A stretch of DNA of 6,743 bases from Draconibacterium sp. (GTDB lineage: Bacteria; Bacteroidota; Bacteroidia; Bacteroidales; Prolixibacteraceae): positions 1 through 6,743 of the forward strand of contig JALUZN010000375.1 of assembly GCA_027011835.1 (NCBI GenBank), read 5' to 3'. The notes beneath the pieces were generated by a model. The model had not been told where the DNA came from. It made no database searches and was given only the letters and a program-made list of their open reading frames with translations. Each line of letters starts with the position of its first letter. Positions within the stretch are counted from its first letter, which is position 1. Shown piece by piece: positions 1-6,686 of this stretch. Position numbers and translations under genes: made by a program.

Positions 1-293
1 TCCTGAATAAAAATGAAAAGATTATCAGCCATATTATTACTGAAATAATGACAAACAGATATGTGTCGTCAAGACAGATTCAATCTCTTTTTAATGTTAG
101 TTTTTACGAAATTGTGACCATTACAAAATTGGATTTTAGCAAGTTACAAGAGTTTAAAGACGAAGGATTAATTGATATTTCGAATTTTGGAATTTCAGTT
201 ACCCACAAAGGAATGTTCTTTCTACGGAATATTGCAGCAGTATTCGACCCGCTAATGCAGCAGCCGGGTAAGAAGTTTTCAAAAGCATTATAA
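1..293 (+). CDS. hemN: Oxygen-independent coproporphyrinogen III oxidase (HemN), C-terminal part, cut by the left edge
   Basis: This is the tail of HemN, the radical-SAM enzyme that decarboxylates coproporphyrinogen III to protoporphyrinogen IX in the cytoplasm without oxygen. An ATG at 48 could suggest a small gene, but the frame is open from base 3, giving 96 visible codons. The residues before the ATG (LNKNEKIISHIITEI) fit the start of the HemN C-terminal domain. The diagnostic part is the end: a DEGLIDI segment, then VTHKGMFFLRNIAAVFDPLM, then FSKAL at the stop. This matches the family pattern 'VT.KGR...RNI.M.FD...FS+.I', which is seen in true HemN and not in the HemW look-alikes. The radical-SAM core with its CxxxCxxC cluster motif would lie outside the window. 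The stop is two bases before the next haem gene, so the two are probably co-transcribed and translationally coupled. The identification comes from recalled family motifs, not an alignment. Confidence 0.87.
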   Translation, partial: LNKNEKIISHIITEIMTNRYVSSRQIQSLFNVSFYEIVTITKLDFSKLQEFKDEGLIDISNFGISVTHKGMFFLRNIAAVFDPLMQQPGKKFSKAL

Positions 294-295
294 TT

Positions 296-1627
296 ATGAA
301 ACGGGTAGCAATAATAGGAGCCGGAATAACAGGATTAACAACAGCTTTTTATCTGAAAAGAGCCGGAATAGATTTTGCCGTTTTTGAAAAATCGGACCAC
401 ACCGGCGGAGTAATTTCAACAAAAACAGAAGATGGTTTTTTATACGAAACAGGACCCAATACCGGTACAATTTCGAATACCGAAACAGTGGAACTTTTTA
501 AGCAGCTCGAAAAAGATGTAAATATTGAACTTGCCGACGAGACCGCAAAAAAACGGCTGATTTTAAAAAACGGCAGGTGGGAAGTTTTACCCGGTGGAAT
601 TTTTGCGGGAATTAAAACAAATCTTTTTACACTGACAGACAAATTCAGACTACTTGGCGAACCTTTCCGTAAACCAGGCACTAATCCCAACGAAACGGTT
701 GCCGAACTTGTAAAACGGCGGATGGGGAAATCGTTTCTCGATTATGCCATCGACCCGTTTATTTCGGGAATTTATGCCGGCGACCCAAAAAAACTGGTGA
801 CAAAATATGCGCTGCCAAAACTCTATAATTTAGAGCAACAATACGGAAGTTTTATTGGCGGAGCCATAAAAAAGGGGCGGGAGAAAAAGTCGGAACAAGA
901 GAAAAAAGTAACGAAAAAAATATTTTCGGCAGAAGGCGGGCTTTCGGAAATTATTAATGCGCTGGTAAAAAATATTCAACCCGGGAATATTCTTTTAAAT
1001 CAAAACATTAAAGTTGAAAAAACCGATACAGGATATAAAATCGGAGACACGGAATTTTCGCATGTAATAAGCACAATTAACGCACCCGGATTAAAACCTG
1101 TTTTTCCTTTTCTCTCAAGTGCCGATTTGGCTTCGATTACAAATCTTAACTATGCAAAAGTTGTTGAGATTACACTTGGTTTTAAACAGTGGAAAGGAAT
1201 TGATATCAATGCTTTTGGCGGATTAATTCCATCGAAAGAGCGACGAAATATTTTGGGAATTTTGTTTATGTCAACACTTTTTAAAAACAGAGCTCCCGAG
1301 AATGGTGCTTTAATAACATCGTTTGTGGGTGGTACAAAAAAGGAATTTCTGACCGAAATGGAAGAGACGGAGCTGATTGATTTTTTAAAGCCCGAACTAA
1401 CAGAACTGCTTGGGTTACCGGAATTTAATCCCGATCTAATTCAACTGCACTACCATAAAAATGCCATTGCCCAATACGATGAATTGAGCAAATACCGTTT
1501 ACTTTCGATTAAAAGTATTGAAATGCAAAACCCGAATCTGTTTCTTGCCGGAAGTATTAGAGATGGTGTTGGAATGGCAGACCGAATTAAACAGGCAAAC
1601 ACAATAGCGAAACAGATTATCGATTGA
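296..1627 (+). CDS. hemG: Protoporphyrinogen oxidase, HemY/PPOX-type flavoprotein
   Basis: This FAD enzyme (443 aa, normal for the family) would oxidise protoporphyrinogen IX to protoporphyrin IX, the step after HemN. An N-terminal dinucleotide-binding fold is clear: GAGITG at residues 8-13, the ribose-binding acid E31 at the end of the second strand, GG at 37-38 and ETGPNT at 51-56. The family signature DPFISGIYAGDP is at 153-164. The C-terminal FAD segment is LFLAGSIRDGVGMADRI at about 415-431. There is no signal peptide, so it is cytoplasmic or peripheral to the membrane. The ATG is chosen because the FAD motif begins at once and the hemN stop is two bases upstream; no Shine-Dalgarno is visible. 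A coproporphyrinogen oxidase role (CgoX, Gram-positive pathway) is possible for this fold, but the hemN neighbour favours the protoporphyrin route. Bacteroidota genomes label this gene hemG or hemY. The usual 'W..A.PQY' stretch reads YHKNAIAQY (386-394), a mild divergence. Confidence 0.9.
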   Translation: MKRVAIIGAGITGLTTAFYLKRAGIDFAVFEKSDHTGGVISTKTEDGFLYETGPNTGTISNTETVELFKQLEKDVNIELADETAKKRLILKNGRWEVLPGGIFAGIKTNLFTLTDKFRLLGEPFRKPGTNPNETVAELVKRRMGKSFLDYAIDPFISGIYAGDPKKLVTKYALPKLYNLEQQYGSFIGGAIKKGREKKSEQEKKVTKKIFSAEGGLSEIINALVKNIQPGNILLNQNIKVEKTDTGYKIGDTEFSHVISTINAPGLKPVFPFLSSADLASITNLNYAKVVEITLGFKQWKGIDINAFGGLIPSKERRNILGILFMSTLFKNRAPENGALITSFVGGTKKEFLTEMEETELIDFLKPELTELLGLPEFNPDLIQLHYHKNAIAQYDELSKYRLLSIKSIEMQNPNLFLAGSIRDGVGMADRIKQANTIAKQIID

Positions 1628-1764
1628 GTATAACCGTAGTAAAATCCATTTTAAGCAGAAATTATTTCACAACTATTAAAAATAAATACAATTCTTAAAA
1701 ACTGTTTTTCATAAAATTTGTTTAAGCTGTAATACAAAATTATTAACCATTTGAATAAGTTATT
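1628..1764. other. Intergenic spacer between hemG and the protease gene
   Basis: This 137-base A+T-rich spacer probably contains the end of the haem transcript and the start of the protease transcript. It has a short inverted repeat, TAAAAT-CC-ATTTTA (1640-1653), too A+T-rich and tight-looped to be a convincing terminator. A TTTG at 1717-1720 stands 20 bases before a TA at 1741, the spacing of a Bacteroidota promoter. However, the downstream element (TATTAACC) matches the TAnnTTTG consensus only at TA, so I do not call a promoter. Confidence 0.4.
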
Positions 1765-2790
1765 ATGAAGAAAATACTTCTTGTTTTTTCACTCTCGCTA
1801 TTTTTATTTACAGCAAATTCGCAAACACTGGCCGATATCGCTGCTCGCGCCGATTCGAGCGTTGTTCAGATTGAAGTAATAGAGAAAAGGAACCTCGGTA
1901 TTGGCGATCCCGGAAAATTTGAAAAAGCCGAAGGACTGGGGTCGGGAGTTCTGGTAGGAAAGGATAGAATTTATATTTTAACTGCTGCGCATGTGGTAAT
2001 CGATGCTACAAAAATTCAGGTTATTTTTACCGATGGAACTACAATTGGAGCTTTAATACGAAGAATCGACAGAACATCTGATGTTGCAGTACTTCAACTC
2101 GACAGGCCAATGAATCATTTACCGGCTGCAACTTTGGGCGATTCTGACAAAATGCGCATTGGCGACGATGTGTTTATTATTGGCTCTCCGCTGGGAATAT
2201 CGCACTCTGTTTCGAAAGGAATTATTAGTGGAAAACATACCGAATATAACGAATCGAACAACAATCGGGCAATGGAGTTTTTCCAAACCGACGCATCGAT
2301 TAATAAAGGAAACAGCGGTGGCCCAATGTTTAATATGAAAGGTGAAGTGGTTGGAATAATTAGTTCCATTCTCTCTTTCTCGGGCGGGTTCGAAGGGCTT
2401 GGATTTGCCGCTACCTCGTCGATTGCTAAAGAAATTCTACAGCAAAAAGGAAGAATTTGGTTTGGAACCGACGTGCTTGCATTAAGTCCCGAAATGTGTA
2501 AACTTTTAAATGTTCCGCAAGAGGGAGCATTGCTTGTGCAGAGTGTAACCGATAGTTCTCCTGCCTATTTCATGGGACTTAAAGGTGGTTATCTTTATGT
2601 AACTATTGGCGATAAAAAAATCCTTCTCGGTGGCGATTATATCTTGAAATTCGACAATATTCAACTCAACTCAAGAGAAAATATTGAAAAACTTTGGGAC
2701 TATTTAAATAGTGTCGACAAAGGGCACAAATATGTAATTACAATTTACCGGGCAGGAGAAATAAAAAAACTCTCCTGGATTCTGAATTAG
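1765..2790 (+). CDS. Exported S1C-family (HtrA/Deg-like) serine protease with one PDZ-like domain
   Basis: This is a 341-aa trypsin-fold protease expected to act in the periplasm, as HtrA-type proteases do in protein quality control or regulated cleavage. The N-terminus is a Sec signal peptide (KK, a hydrophobic run, then probable cleavage ANS|Q near residue 19). The protease domain spans about 22-230 with an intact triad: H76 in LTAAHVV, D106 in SDVAVLQLD, S184 in GNSGGP. The loop after the first strands (about 43-56) is short, unlike the long LA loop of E. coli DegP. A single PDZ-like domain covers about 235-341, beginning near GALLVQSV and GLKGG. It carries an extra stretch (about 275-290) before the usual 'GDxIL' strand, here GGDYIL. 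Its substrate cannot be told from the sequence. It stands alone, with spacers on both sides and a terminator downstream. The in-frame ATG gives a complete signal peptide, so the start is safe. Family placement is strong; I would not choose between degP, degQ and htrA. Confidence 0.9.
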   Translation: MKKILLVFSLSLFLFTANSQTLADIAARADSSVVQIEVIEKRNLGIGDPGKFEKAEGLGSGVLVGKDRIYILTAAHVVIDATKIQVIFTDGTTIGALIRRIDRTSDVAVLQLDRPMNHLPAATLGDSDKMRIGDDVFIIGSPLGISHSVSKGIISGKHTEYNESNNNRAMEFFQTDASINKGNSGGPMFNMKGEVVGIISSILSFSGGFEGLGFAATSSIAKEILQQKGRIWFGTDVLALSPEMCKLLNVPQEGALLVQSVTDSSPAYFMGLKGGYLYVTIGDKKILLGGDYILKFDNIQLNSRENIEKLWDYLNSVDKGHKYVITIYRAGEIKKLSWILN

Positions 2791-2819
2791 CACAAAACTG
2801 GAACAGGAGGAATTAGCAC
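2772..2819 (+). repeat. 10-bp direct repeat and overlapping hairpin at the protease stop codon
   Basis: The sequence GAATTAGCAC occurs at 2784-2793, where it contains the TAG stop, and again at 2810-2819, a period of 26 bases. An inverted repeat overlaps it: CTCCTG (2772-2777) pairs with CAGGAG (2804-2809). After a two-base bulge, TTC (2780-2782) pairs with GAA (2801-2803), leaving an 18-base loop that holds the stop codon. The repeat may be a remnant of local duplication, and the hairpin may protect the mRNA 3' end; both readings are inference. There is no T-tract, so this is not an intrinsic terminator by itself. Confidence 0.5.
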
Positions 2820-2844
2820 TTCAACCCATCAATTTTTATAAATT

Positions 2845-2889
2845 AAACAGATGTCGTCTAAATTAAAGGCAACATCTGTTTTTTTATTT
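2845..2889 (+). terminator. Intrinsic terminator after the protease gene
   Basis: AAACAGATGT (2845-2854) is exactly complementary to ACATCTGTTT (2872-2881), giving a 10-bp stem with a 17-base loop. The right arm runs into seven consecutive T (2879-2885) and then ATTT. It lies 55 bases after the protease stop and 109 bases before ligA, so it separates the two transcription units. The stem is A+T-rich and the loop long, but the perfect pairing and T-run make this the best terminator in the window. Confidence 0.8.
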
Positions 2890-2940
2890 ATAAAATCGTT
2901 CTGTTTGTTAAAAACAATCCGAAAAAACGAATACCAATTA

Positions 2941-2972
2941 TCTGTTTTCAAAAAAAATGTTCAGTACTTTTA
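2941..2972 (+). promoter_or_regulatory. Candidate Bacteroidota-type promoter for ligA
   Basis: TACTTTTA at 2965-2972 differs from the Bacteroidota -7 consensus TAnnTTTG only at the last base. TCTG at 2941-2944 lies exactly 20 bases upstream and is one base off the -33 element TTTG. Transcription would begin around 2979 and give a leader of about 20 bases before the ligA ATG. The placement just after a terminator is sensible. Such A+T-rich matches also occur by chance, so this is a weak call. Confidence 0.28.
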
Positions 2973-2997
2973 GGCTTTTCGAATATTACTGTTTAAA

Positions 2998-5004
2998 ATG
3001 AATCAGGAAGAAGCACAAAAACGAATACAACAACTGCGTACCGAACTCGAAGAGCACAACTACAATTATTATGTGTTGGCAAAACCAGTTATTAGCGATT
3101 TCGATTTCGATATGAAATTAAAAGAGCTGGAAAAGCTTGAAACCGAATTTCCGCAATTTGCCGATAGCAATTCGCCAACCCAGCGCGTGGGAAGCGATTT
3201 AAGCAACGATTTCGAGCAAGTAGAACACAAATATTCTATGCTTTCGCTTTCGAATGCCTATTCCGAAGGAGAGATAAGAGATTTCGATACACGGGTGAAA
3301 AAGATAATTGAAACCAATTGCGACTATGTTTGCGAATTGAAATTCGACGGCACTTCAATTAGTTTGACCTATGAAAATGGTGAGCTAATTCGCGCAGTTA
3401 CACGCGGCGACGGTGTTCGTGGCGACGATGTAACAGCAAATGTTCGCACCATAAAATCGATTCCACTTAAACTTCGTGGAGACAATTATCCCGATTTATT
3501 CGAAATACGTGGCGAAATTGTAATGCCTTTTAATGTTTTCGACGAGTTAAACTCCGAGCTCGAAAAAGCGGGAGAACCGCTGTTGGCAAACCCAAGAAAT
3601 ACAGCCGCCGGTACGCTTAAAATGAAGAATTCGAAAGTGGTGGCATCGCGAAAACTTGATGCGTATTTGTATTACATAATTGGGAAAGATTTGCCCGAAG
3701 ACGGCCATTACGAAAACCTGCAAAAAGCCCGCGAGTGGGGTTTTAAAATTTCGGATGCTATGCAAATCTGTAAAAACCTCGATGAAGTTTTTGCCTACAT
3801 CCGGAAATGGGATGTTGAGCGCCACAAACTTCCGGTGGCTACCGACGGCATTGTAATAAAGGTAAATTCTATAAATCTTCAGGAAAACCTTGGTTTTACC
3901 GCCAAATCGCCGCGCTGGGCAATTGCCTATAAATTTAAAGCCGAAAATGTGGCCACCGTTTTAAAATCGGTTTCATATCAGGTGGGGCGAACCGGAGCAG
4001 TTACGCCGGTGGCCAACCTCGAACCGGTGCAGATTGCCGGAACGATGGTAAAACGTGCATCGCTGCACAACGCCGATATAATTGCCAATCTCGATTTGCA
4101 TATTGGCGACACTGTTTTTGTTGAAAAAGGGGGTGAAATAATTCCTAAAATTACAGGTGTTGATGCAACAAAGCGCCACCCGATGTTTCAACCGGTTACA
4201 TTTATAAACGAGTGCCCAGAATGTAAAACTCCGCTTATACGAAAAGAGGGCGAAGCTGCACATTACTGCCCGAACGAAGATGGTTGCCCGCCGCAAATAA
4301 AAGGGAAAATGGAACATTTTGTCAGTCGTAAAGGAATGGATATCGACGGGCTGGGACAGGAAACCATCGACCTGCTTTACAACGAGGGACTTGCAAAAAC
4401 AATTATCGATTTGTATGAACTTAAAAAGGAGCAACTTGCGGCGCTTGAACGAATGGGCGAAAAATCGGCACAACGAATTCTCGATGGATTGGAAGCCTCG
4501 AAGCAGGTTCCGTTTGAGCGGGTGCTTTTTGCTCTCGGAATTAGGTTTGTGGGCGAAACCGTGGCAAAAACACTTGTAAAAAAACTGCATACCATCGAAA
4601 ACATTCAAACGGCAACGCTCGAACAACTTACCGAAATTGACGAGATTGGCGAAAAAATAGCCGAAAGCGTTGTGGAGTGGTTCTCGAACGAAACTCATAT
4701 TCAACTTATTGAAAAGCTAAAAGCACACGGCCTCAGGTTTAAAATAGGAGAGGAGCAACTTGCCGGACAGACGGATAAATTAAACGGACTTTCAATAATT
4801 ATTTCGGGAACTTTTGAAATTCACTCGCGCGACGAGCTTAAAAAACTGATTGAAAAAAACGGCGGTAAAAATGTGGGGTCAATTTCTAAAAAAACAAACT
4901 ATCTGCTGGCCGGAAAAAACATTGGGCCAAGTAAATTGGAAAAGGCTAAAAAACTAAATATTCCTATTATTTCGGAGGAGGAGTTTTTAAGAATGCTGGA
5001 ATAA
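2998..5004 (+). CDS. ligA: NAD+-dependent DNA ligase
   Basis: This seals nicks in double-stranded DNA using NAD+, joining Okazaki fragments and finishing repair. At 668 aa it is full length and has all domains in order. The NMN-binding domain Ia is at about 1-65 (NYNYYV 21-26, SDFDFD 33-38). The adenylation domain is at about 66-315, with the AMP-accepting K115 in KFDG, EIRGE at 169-173, NPRNTAAGTLK at 198-208, DGIVIKV at 283-289 and AIAYKF at 308-313. The OB fold follows to about 400. A four-cysteine zinc finger uses C406, C409, C424 and C430. Helix-hairpin-helix repeats cover about 440-580 (including MDIDGLG and LTEIDEIGEKIAESV). A C-terminal BRCT domain starts near 595 (IIISGTF). An in-frame TAG at 2971-2973 leaves the ATG at 2998 as the natural start, and there is no Shine-Dalgarno. 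It is probably the first gene of an operon with the next two; the following spacer is 52 bases. No key residue is missing. Confidence 0.98.
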   Translation: MNQEEAQKRIQQLRTELEEHNYNYYVLAKPVISDFDFDMKLKELEKLETEFPQFADSNSPTQRVGSDLSNDFEQVEHKYSMLSLSNAYSEGEIRDFDTRVKKIIETNCDYVCELKFDGTSISLTYENGELIRAVTRGDGVRGDDVTANVRTIKSIPLKLRGDNYPDLFEIRGEIVMPFNVFDELNSELEKAGEPLLANPRNTAAGTLKMKNSKVVASRKLDAYLYYIIGKDLPEDGHYENLQKAREWGFKISDAMQICKNLDEVFAYIRKWDVERHKLPVATDGIVIKVNSINLQENLGFTAKSPRWAIAYKFKAENVATVLKSVSYQVGRTGAVTPVANLEPVQIAGTMVKRASLHNADIIANLDLHIGDTVFVEKGGEIIPKITGVDATKRHPMFQPVTFINECPECKTPLIRKEGEAAHYCPNEDGCPPQIKGKMEHFVSRKGMDIDGLGQETIDLLYNEGLAKTIIDLYELKKEQLAALERMGEKSAQRILDGLEASKQVPFERVLFALGIRFVGETVAKTLVKKLHTIENIQTATLEQLTEIDEIGEKIAESVVEWFSNETHIQLIEKLKAHGLRFKIGEEQLAGQTDKLNGLSIIISGTFEIHSRDELKKLIEKNGGKNVGSISKKTNYLLAGKNIGPSKLEKAKKLNIPIISEEEFLRMLE

Positions 5005-5056
5005 ATCTTTATCGAACTTTTATTTGCTTACAAATTGCTATTTTTAACATTTACCT

Positions 5057-5575
5057 ATGAAGATTAAACAGATACTCGCAGAGCGCAAACTTAAAAAATT
5101 GGCTGAAAACTACCGGCACAATCCGGTTATTCCAAATATCGAAACAACAAAATTAATTGGTGTAATCTGGCACCCGACACAAAAAGTAGCCTATCAATAT
5201 TTAAAAGAGTATTTTAATAAAGAGCAGGTAATTTTTCGTGGATTTTGTGTTTTCGAAGACGATGTAAATCCTCACGAAAATTCGAACACATTAACCACCA
5301 ACGATTTAACGTGGATAAAACTTCCGAGACTCGAAAAGATTGACGATTTTATAAACATCAATTTCGATGTACTGATAAATATGTCGTTAAAGCAAAATCT
5401 GGTTCTCGATTACATTACTCTGCTTTCGAAAGCAAAATTTAAAGTGGGCAGTTCCACCGATGAATCGAACTATTTTGACCTCAATATTAATATTGGCGAA
5501 AACCGTGATTCAATGTATTTGGTCGAGCAACAAATTTTTTATCTTGCGCAACTAAACAATAAGAATAACAAATGA
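5057..5575 (+). CDS. DUF6913-like protein of unknown function
   Basis: This is a 172-aa cytoplasmic protein with no signal peptide or membrane segment. I recognise it, from recalled sequences and without a search, as resembling the DUF6913 family of Bacteroidota. The family pattern is a basic N-terminal helix (here KIKQILAERKLKKLAENYR), a strand near 'IGVI' (34-37), a 'FDVLINMS' segment at about 114-121, and then LSKAKFKVGSS near 133-143 and a LNINIG strand at about 152-157. The alternating strands and helices suggest a small alpha/beta fold. I see no catalytic motif, metal site or paired cysteines, and I assign no activity. Its stop codon overlaps the dapA start (ATGA, 5572-5575), so translation of the two is probably coupled. 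The 52-base gap after ligA has no terminator, suggesting it belongs to the ligA transcript. The ATG is preferred because the basic N-terminal helix follows at once; no Shine-Dalgarno is present. Confidence 0.72.
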   Translation: MKIKQILAERKLKKLAENYRHNPVIPNIETTKLIGVIWHPTQKVAYQYLKEYFNKEQVIFRGFCVFEDDVNPHENSNTLTTNDLTWIKLPRLEKIDDFININFDVLINMSLKQNLVLDYITLLSKAKFKVGSSTDESNYFDLNINIGENRDSMYLVEQQIFYLAQLNNKNNK

Positions 5576-6450
5576 GTCAACATTTCACAGGAGCAGGAGT
5601 TGCGTTAATTACCCCTTTTACAAAAAGTGGTCAGGTCGATTACAAAGCGTTGGAAACCATTATCGACAATCAGGTTAAAGGCGGGATGGATTATTTGGTG
5701 GCGCTGGGAACAACAGCCGAAACAGCCACATTAACCAACGACGAAAAATTGAATGTAGTTGAGCTCATTAAAGAGAAATCAGCCGGTTTACCGGTTATGG
5801 TTGGAATGGGCGGAAACAACACCCGCTCGATAATTAAGCAGATTGATAAATTTAATTTTAACGGCGTTGATAGTATTTTAGTTGTTACACCTTACTACAA
5901 TAAACCTTCGCAAGAGGGAATGTTTCACCATTATACCGAAATTGCAAAAGCCAGTCCGGTTCCTGTTGTTTTATATAATGTACCATCGCGCACAGGTGTT
6001 AATATCGAATTCGATACTGTTGTTCGTTTAGCAGAAACATCGGAGAATATTGTAGCCATAAAAGAGGCATCGGGTGTACTTTCGCAAATCACAAAAATCG
6101 GGAAATATACTCCCGATAATTTTACGGTTATTTCCGGCGACGATTTACTGGCACTTCCCATAATTTCAATTGGCGGGAAAGGCGTTATCTCGGTAATTGC
6201 CAATGCTCTGCCAGCAAAACTTAGCCGGTTAATAAAACTTGCAAACAGTAAAAATTACGACGAAGCACTCGAACTGCATTTCGAATTAATAGATATTCTT
6301 CAACTTATTTTTAAAGAGGGAAATCCGGGCGGAATTAAAGCGCTAATGAATCATCAGGGAATTATTGAAAATGTATTGCGCTCGCCGCTATACAAAATTT
6401 CGGATGCTACATACAACGAAATTAAAGAAGCTTATTCGAAACTGAAATAG
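5572..6450 (+). CDS. dapA: 4-hydroxy-tetrahydrodipicolinate synthase
   Basis: DapA condenses pyruvate with L-aspartate 4-semialdehyde, the first committed step to diaminopimelate (cell wall) and lysine, in the cytoplasm. The 292-aa length is typical for this TIM-barrel lyase. The Schiff-base lysine is K164 in VAIKEASG. The proton-relay residues are T48 in LGTTAET, Y109 in VTPYYNKPSQEG and Y135 in VLYNVPSRTG. R140 binds the semialdehyde carboxylate. These correspond to E. coli K161, T45, Y107, Y133 and R138. KGVISVIAN at 203-211 is the usual barrel-end segment. Related aldolases such as N-acetylneuraminate lyase share the fold, but R140 in SRTG and the TT pair point to DapA. Several residues of the E. 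coli lysine-inhibition site differ (see findings). The start overlaps the upstream stop by four bases and puts the first barrel strand (GVALITPF) at residue 9, as expected. Confidence 0.97.
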   Translation: MSQHFTGAGVALITPFTKSGQVDYKALETIIDNQVKGGMDYLVALGTTAETATLTNDEKLNVVELIKEKSAGLPVMVGMGGNNTRSIIKQIDKFNFNGVDSILVVTPYYNKPSQEGMFHHYTEIAKASPVPVVLYNVPSRTGVNIEFDTVVRLAETSENIVAIKEASGVLSQITKIGKYTPDNFTVISGDDLLALPIISIGGKGVISVIANALPAKLSRLIKLANSKNYDEALELHFELIDILQLIFKEGNPGGIKALMNHQGIIENVLRSPLYKISDATYNEIKEAYSKLK

Positions 6451-6452
6451 CC

Positions 6453-6478
6453 GGTTTGCTTAACGCAATTTAAGCTGG
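6453..6478 (+). terminator. Short hairpin after dapA, possible weak terminator
   Basis: GCTTAA (6458-6463) is perfectly complementary to TTAAGC (6470-6475) around a six-base loop, immediately downstream of the dapA stop. Outer bases (CCG at 6451-6453 with TGG at 6476-6478) could extend it across a bulge. No T-run follows, so it is not a standard intrinsic terminator. It could act as an mRNA 3'-end hairpin or be chance. Confidence 0.3.
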
Positions 6479-6621
6479 AAAGTTTGAATTTGAATTGTTT
6501 TGTAGCTGAGAACAAGAAGGAGAGTAAACCCGCGATATACTTAAATCAAATAGCTTTTCTGCCTGATAACCTGTCTGAATTTAATGTATAGTTTATTTTC
6601 GGAAATATGTTTTTTTAACAC

Positions 6622-6653
6622 CTTGCCGGCCAACATTTCTGTAAATAGTTTTA
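6622..6653 (+). promoter_or_regulatory. Candidate Bacteroidota-type promoter for the exported-protein gene
   Basis: CTTG at 6622-6625 and TAGTTTTA at 6646-6653 are separated by 20 bases. Each is one base from the Bacteroidota consensus elements TTTG (-33) and TAnnTTTG (-7), and the spacing is ideal. A start of transcription near 6660 would leave a leader of about 27 bases before the TTG start codon at 6687. The rest of the 236-base spacer (6451-6686) shows no gene or RNA that I can recognise. Confidence 0.33.
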
Positions 6654-6686
6654 ATTTTGAACTCCATAAATTACAGGTAAGTTATT

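Noticed and set aside
1640..1653. Short palindrome TAAAAT-CC-ATTTTA after hemG
   Set aside because: The two-base loop cannot form a stable RNA hairpin and the arms are almost pure A/T; no T-run follows.
2851..2973. A 40-codon open frame starting at ATG 2851, with AGGAGG at 2805-2810 upstream
   Set aside because: The ATG is inside the terminator stem and the AGGAGG is about 40 bases away, too far to serve as a ribosome site. The product (MSSKLKATSVFLFIKS...) has no recognisable features.
3058..3111. LigA residues Y25 and F37 where E. coli has H23 and Y35 in the NMN pocket
   Set aside because: As far as I recall, NYNYYV and a Phe at the second position are usual in Bacteroidota ligases (YxYYV is also found in Firmicutes), so this is lineage variation, not a defect.
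3973..4704. A 243-codon open frame on the minus strand inside ligA
   Set aside because: It lies wholly within a full-length, motif-complete ligA, and its product is rich in Cys, Phe and His with no family character. It is a codon-bias shadow.
5707..5730. DapA reads GTTAET where many enzymes have GTTGE
   Set aside because: The Ala variant is, to my recollection, normal for Bacteroidota DapA, and the two catalytic-region threonines are kept.
6602..6640. Imperfect inverted repeat GAAATaTGTT ... AACATTTC with an internal GCCGGC palindrome
   Set aside because: It has a bulged A+T-rich stem with a loop of about 20 bases and no T-run after it, and it overlaps the candidate promoter. It is probably chance.
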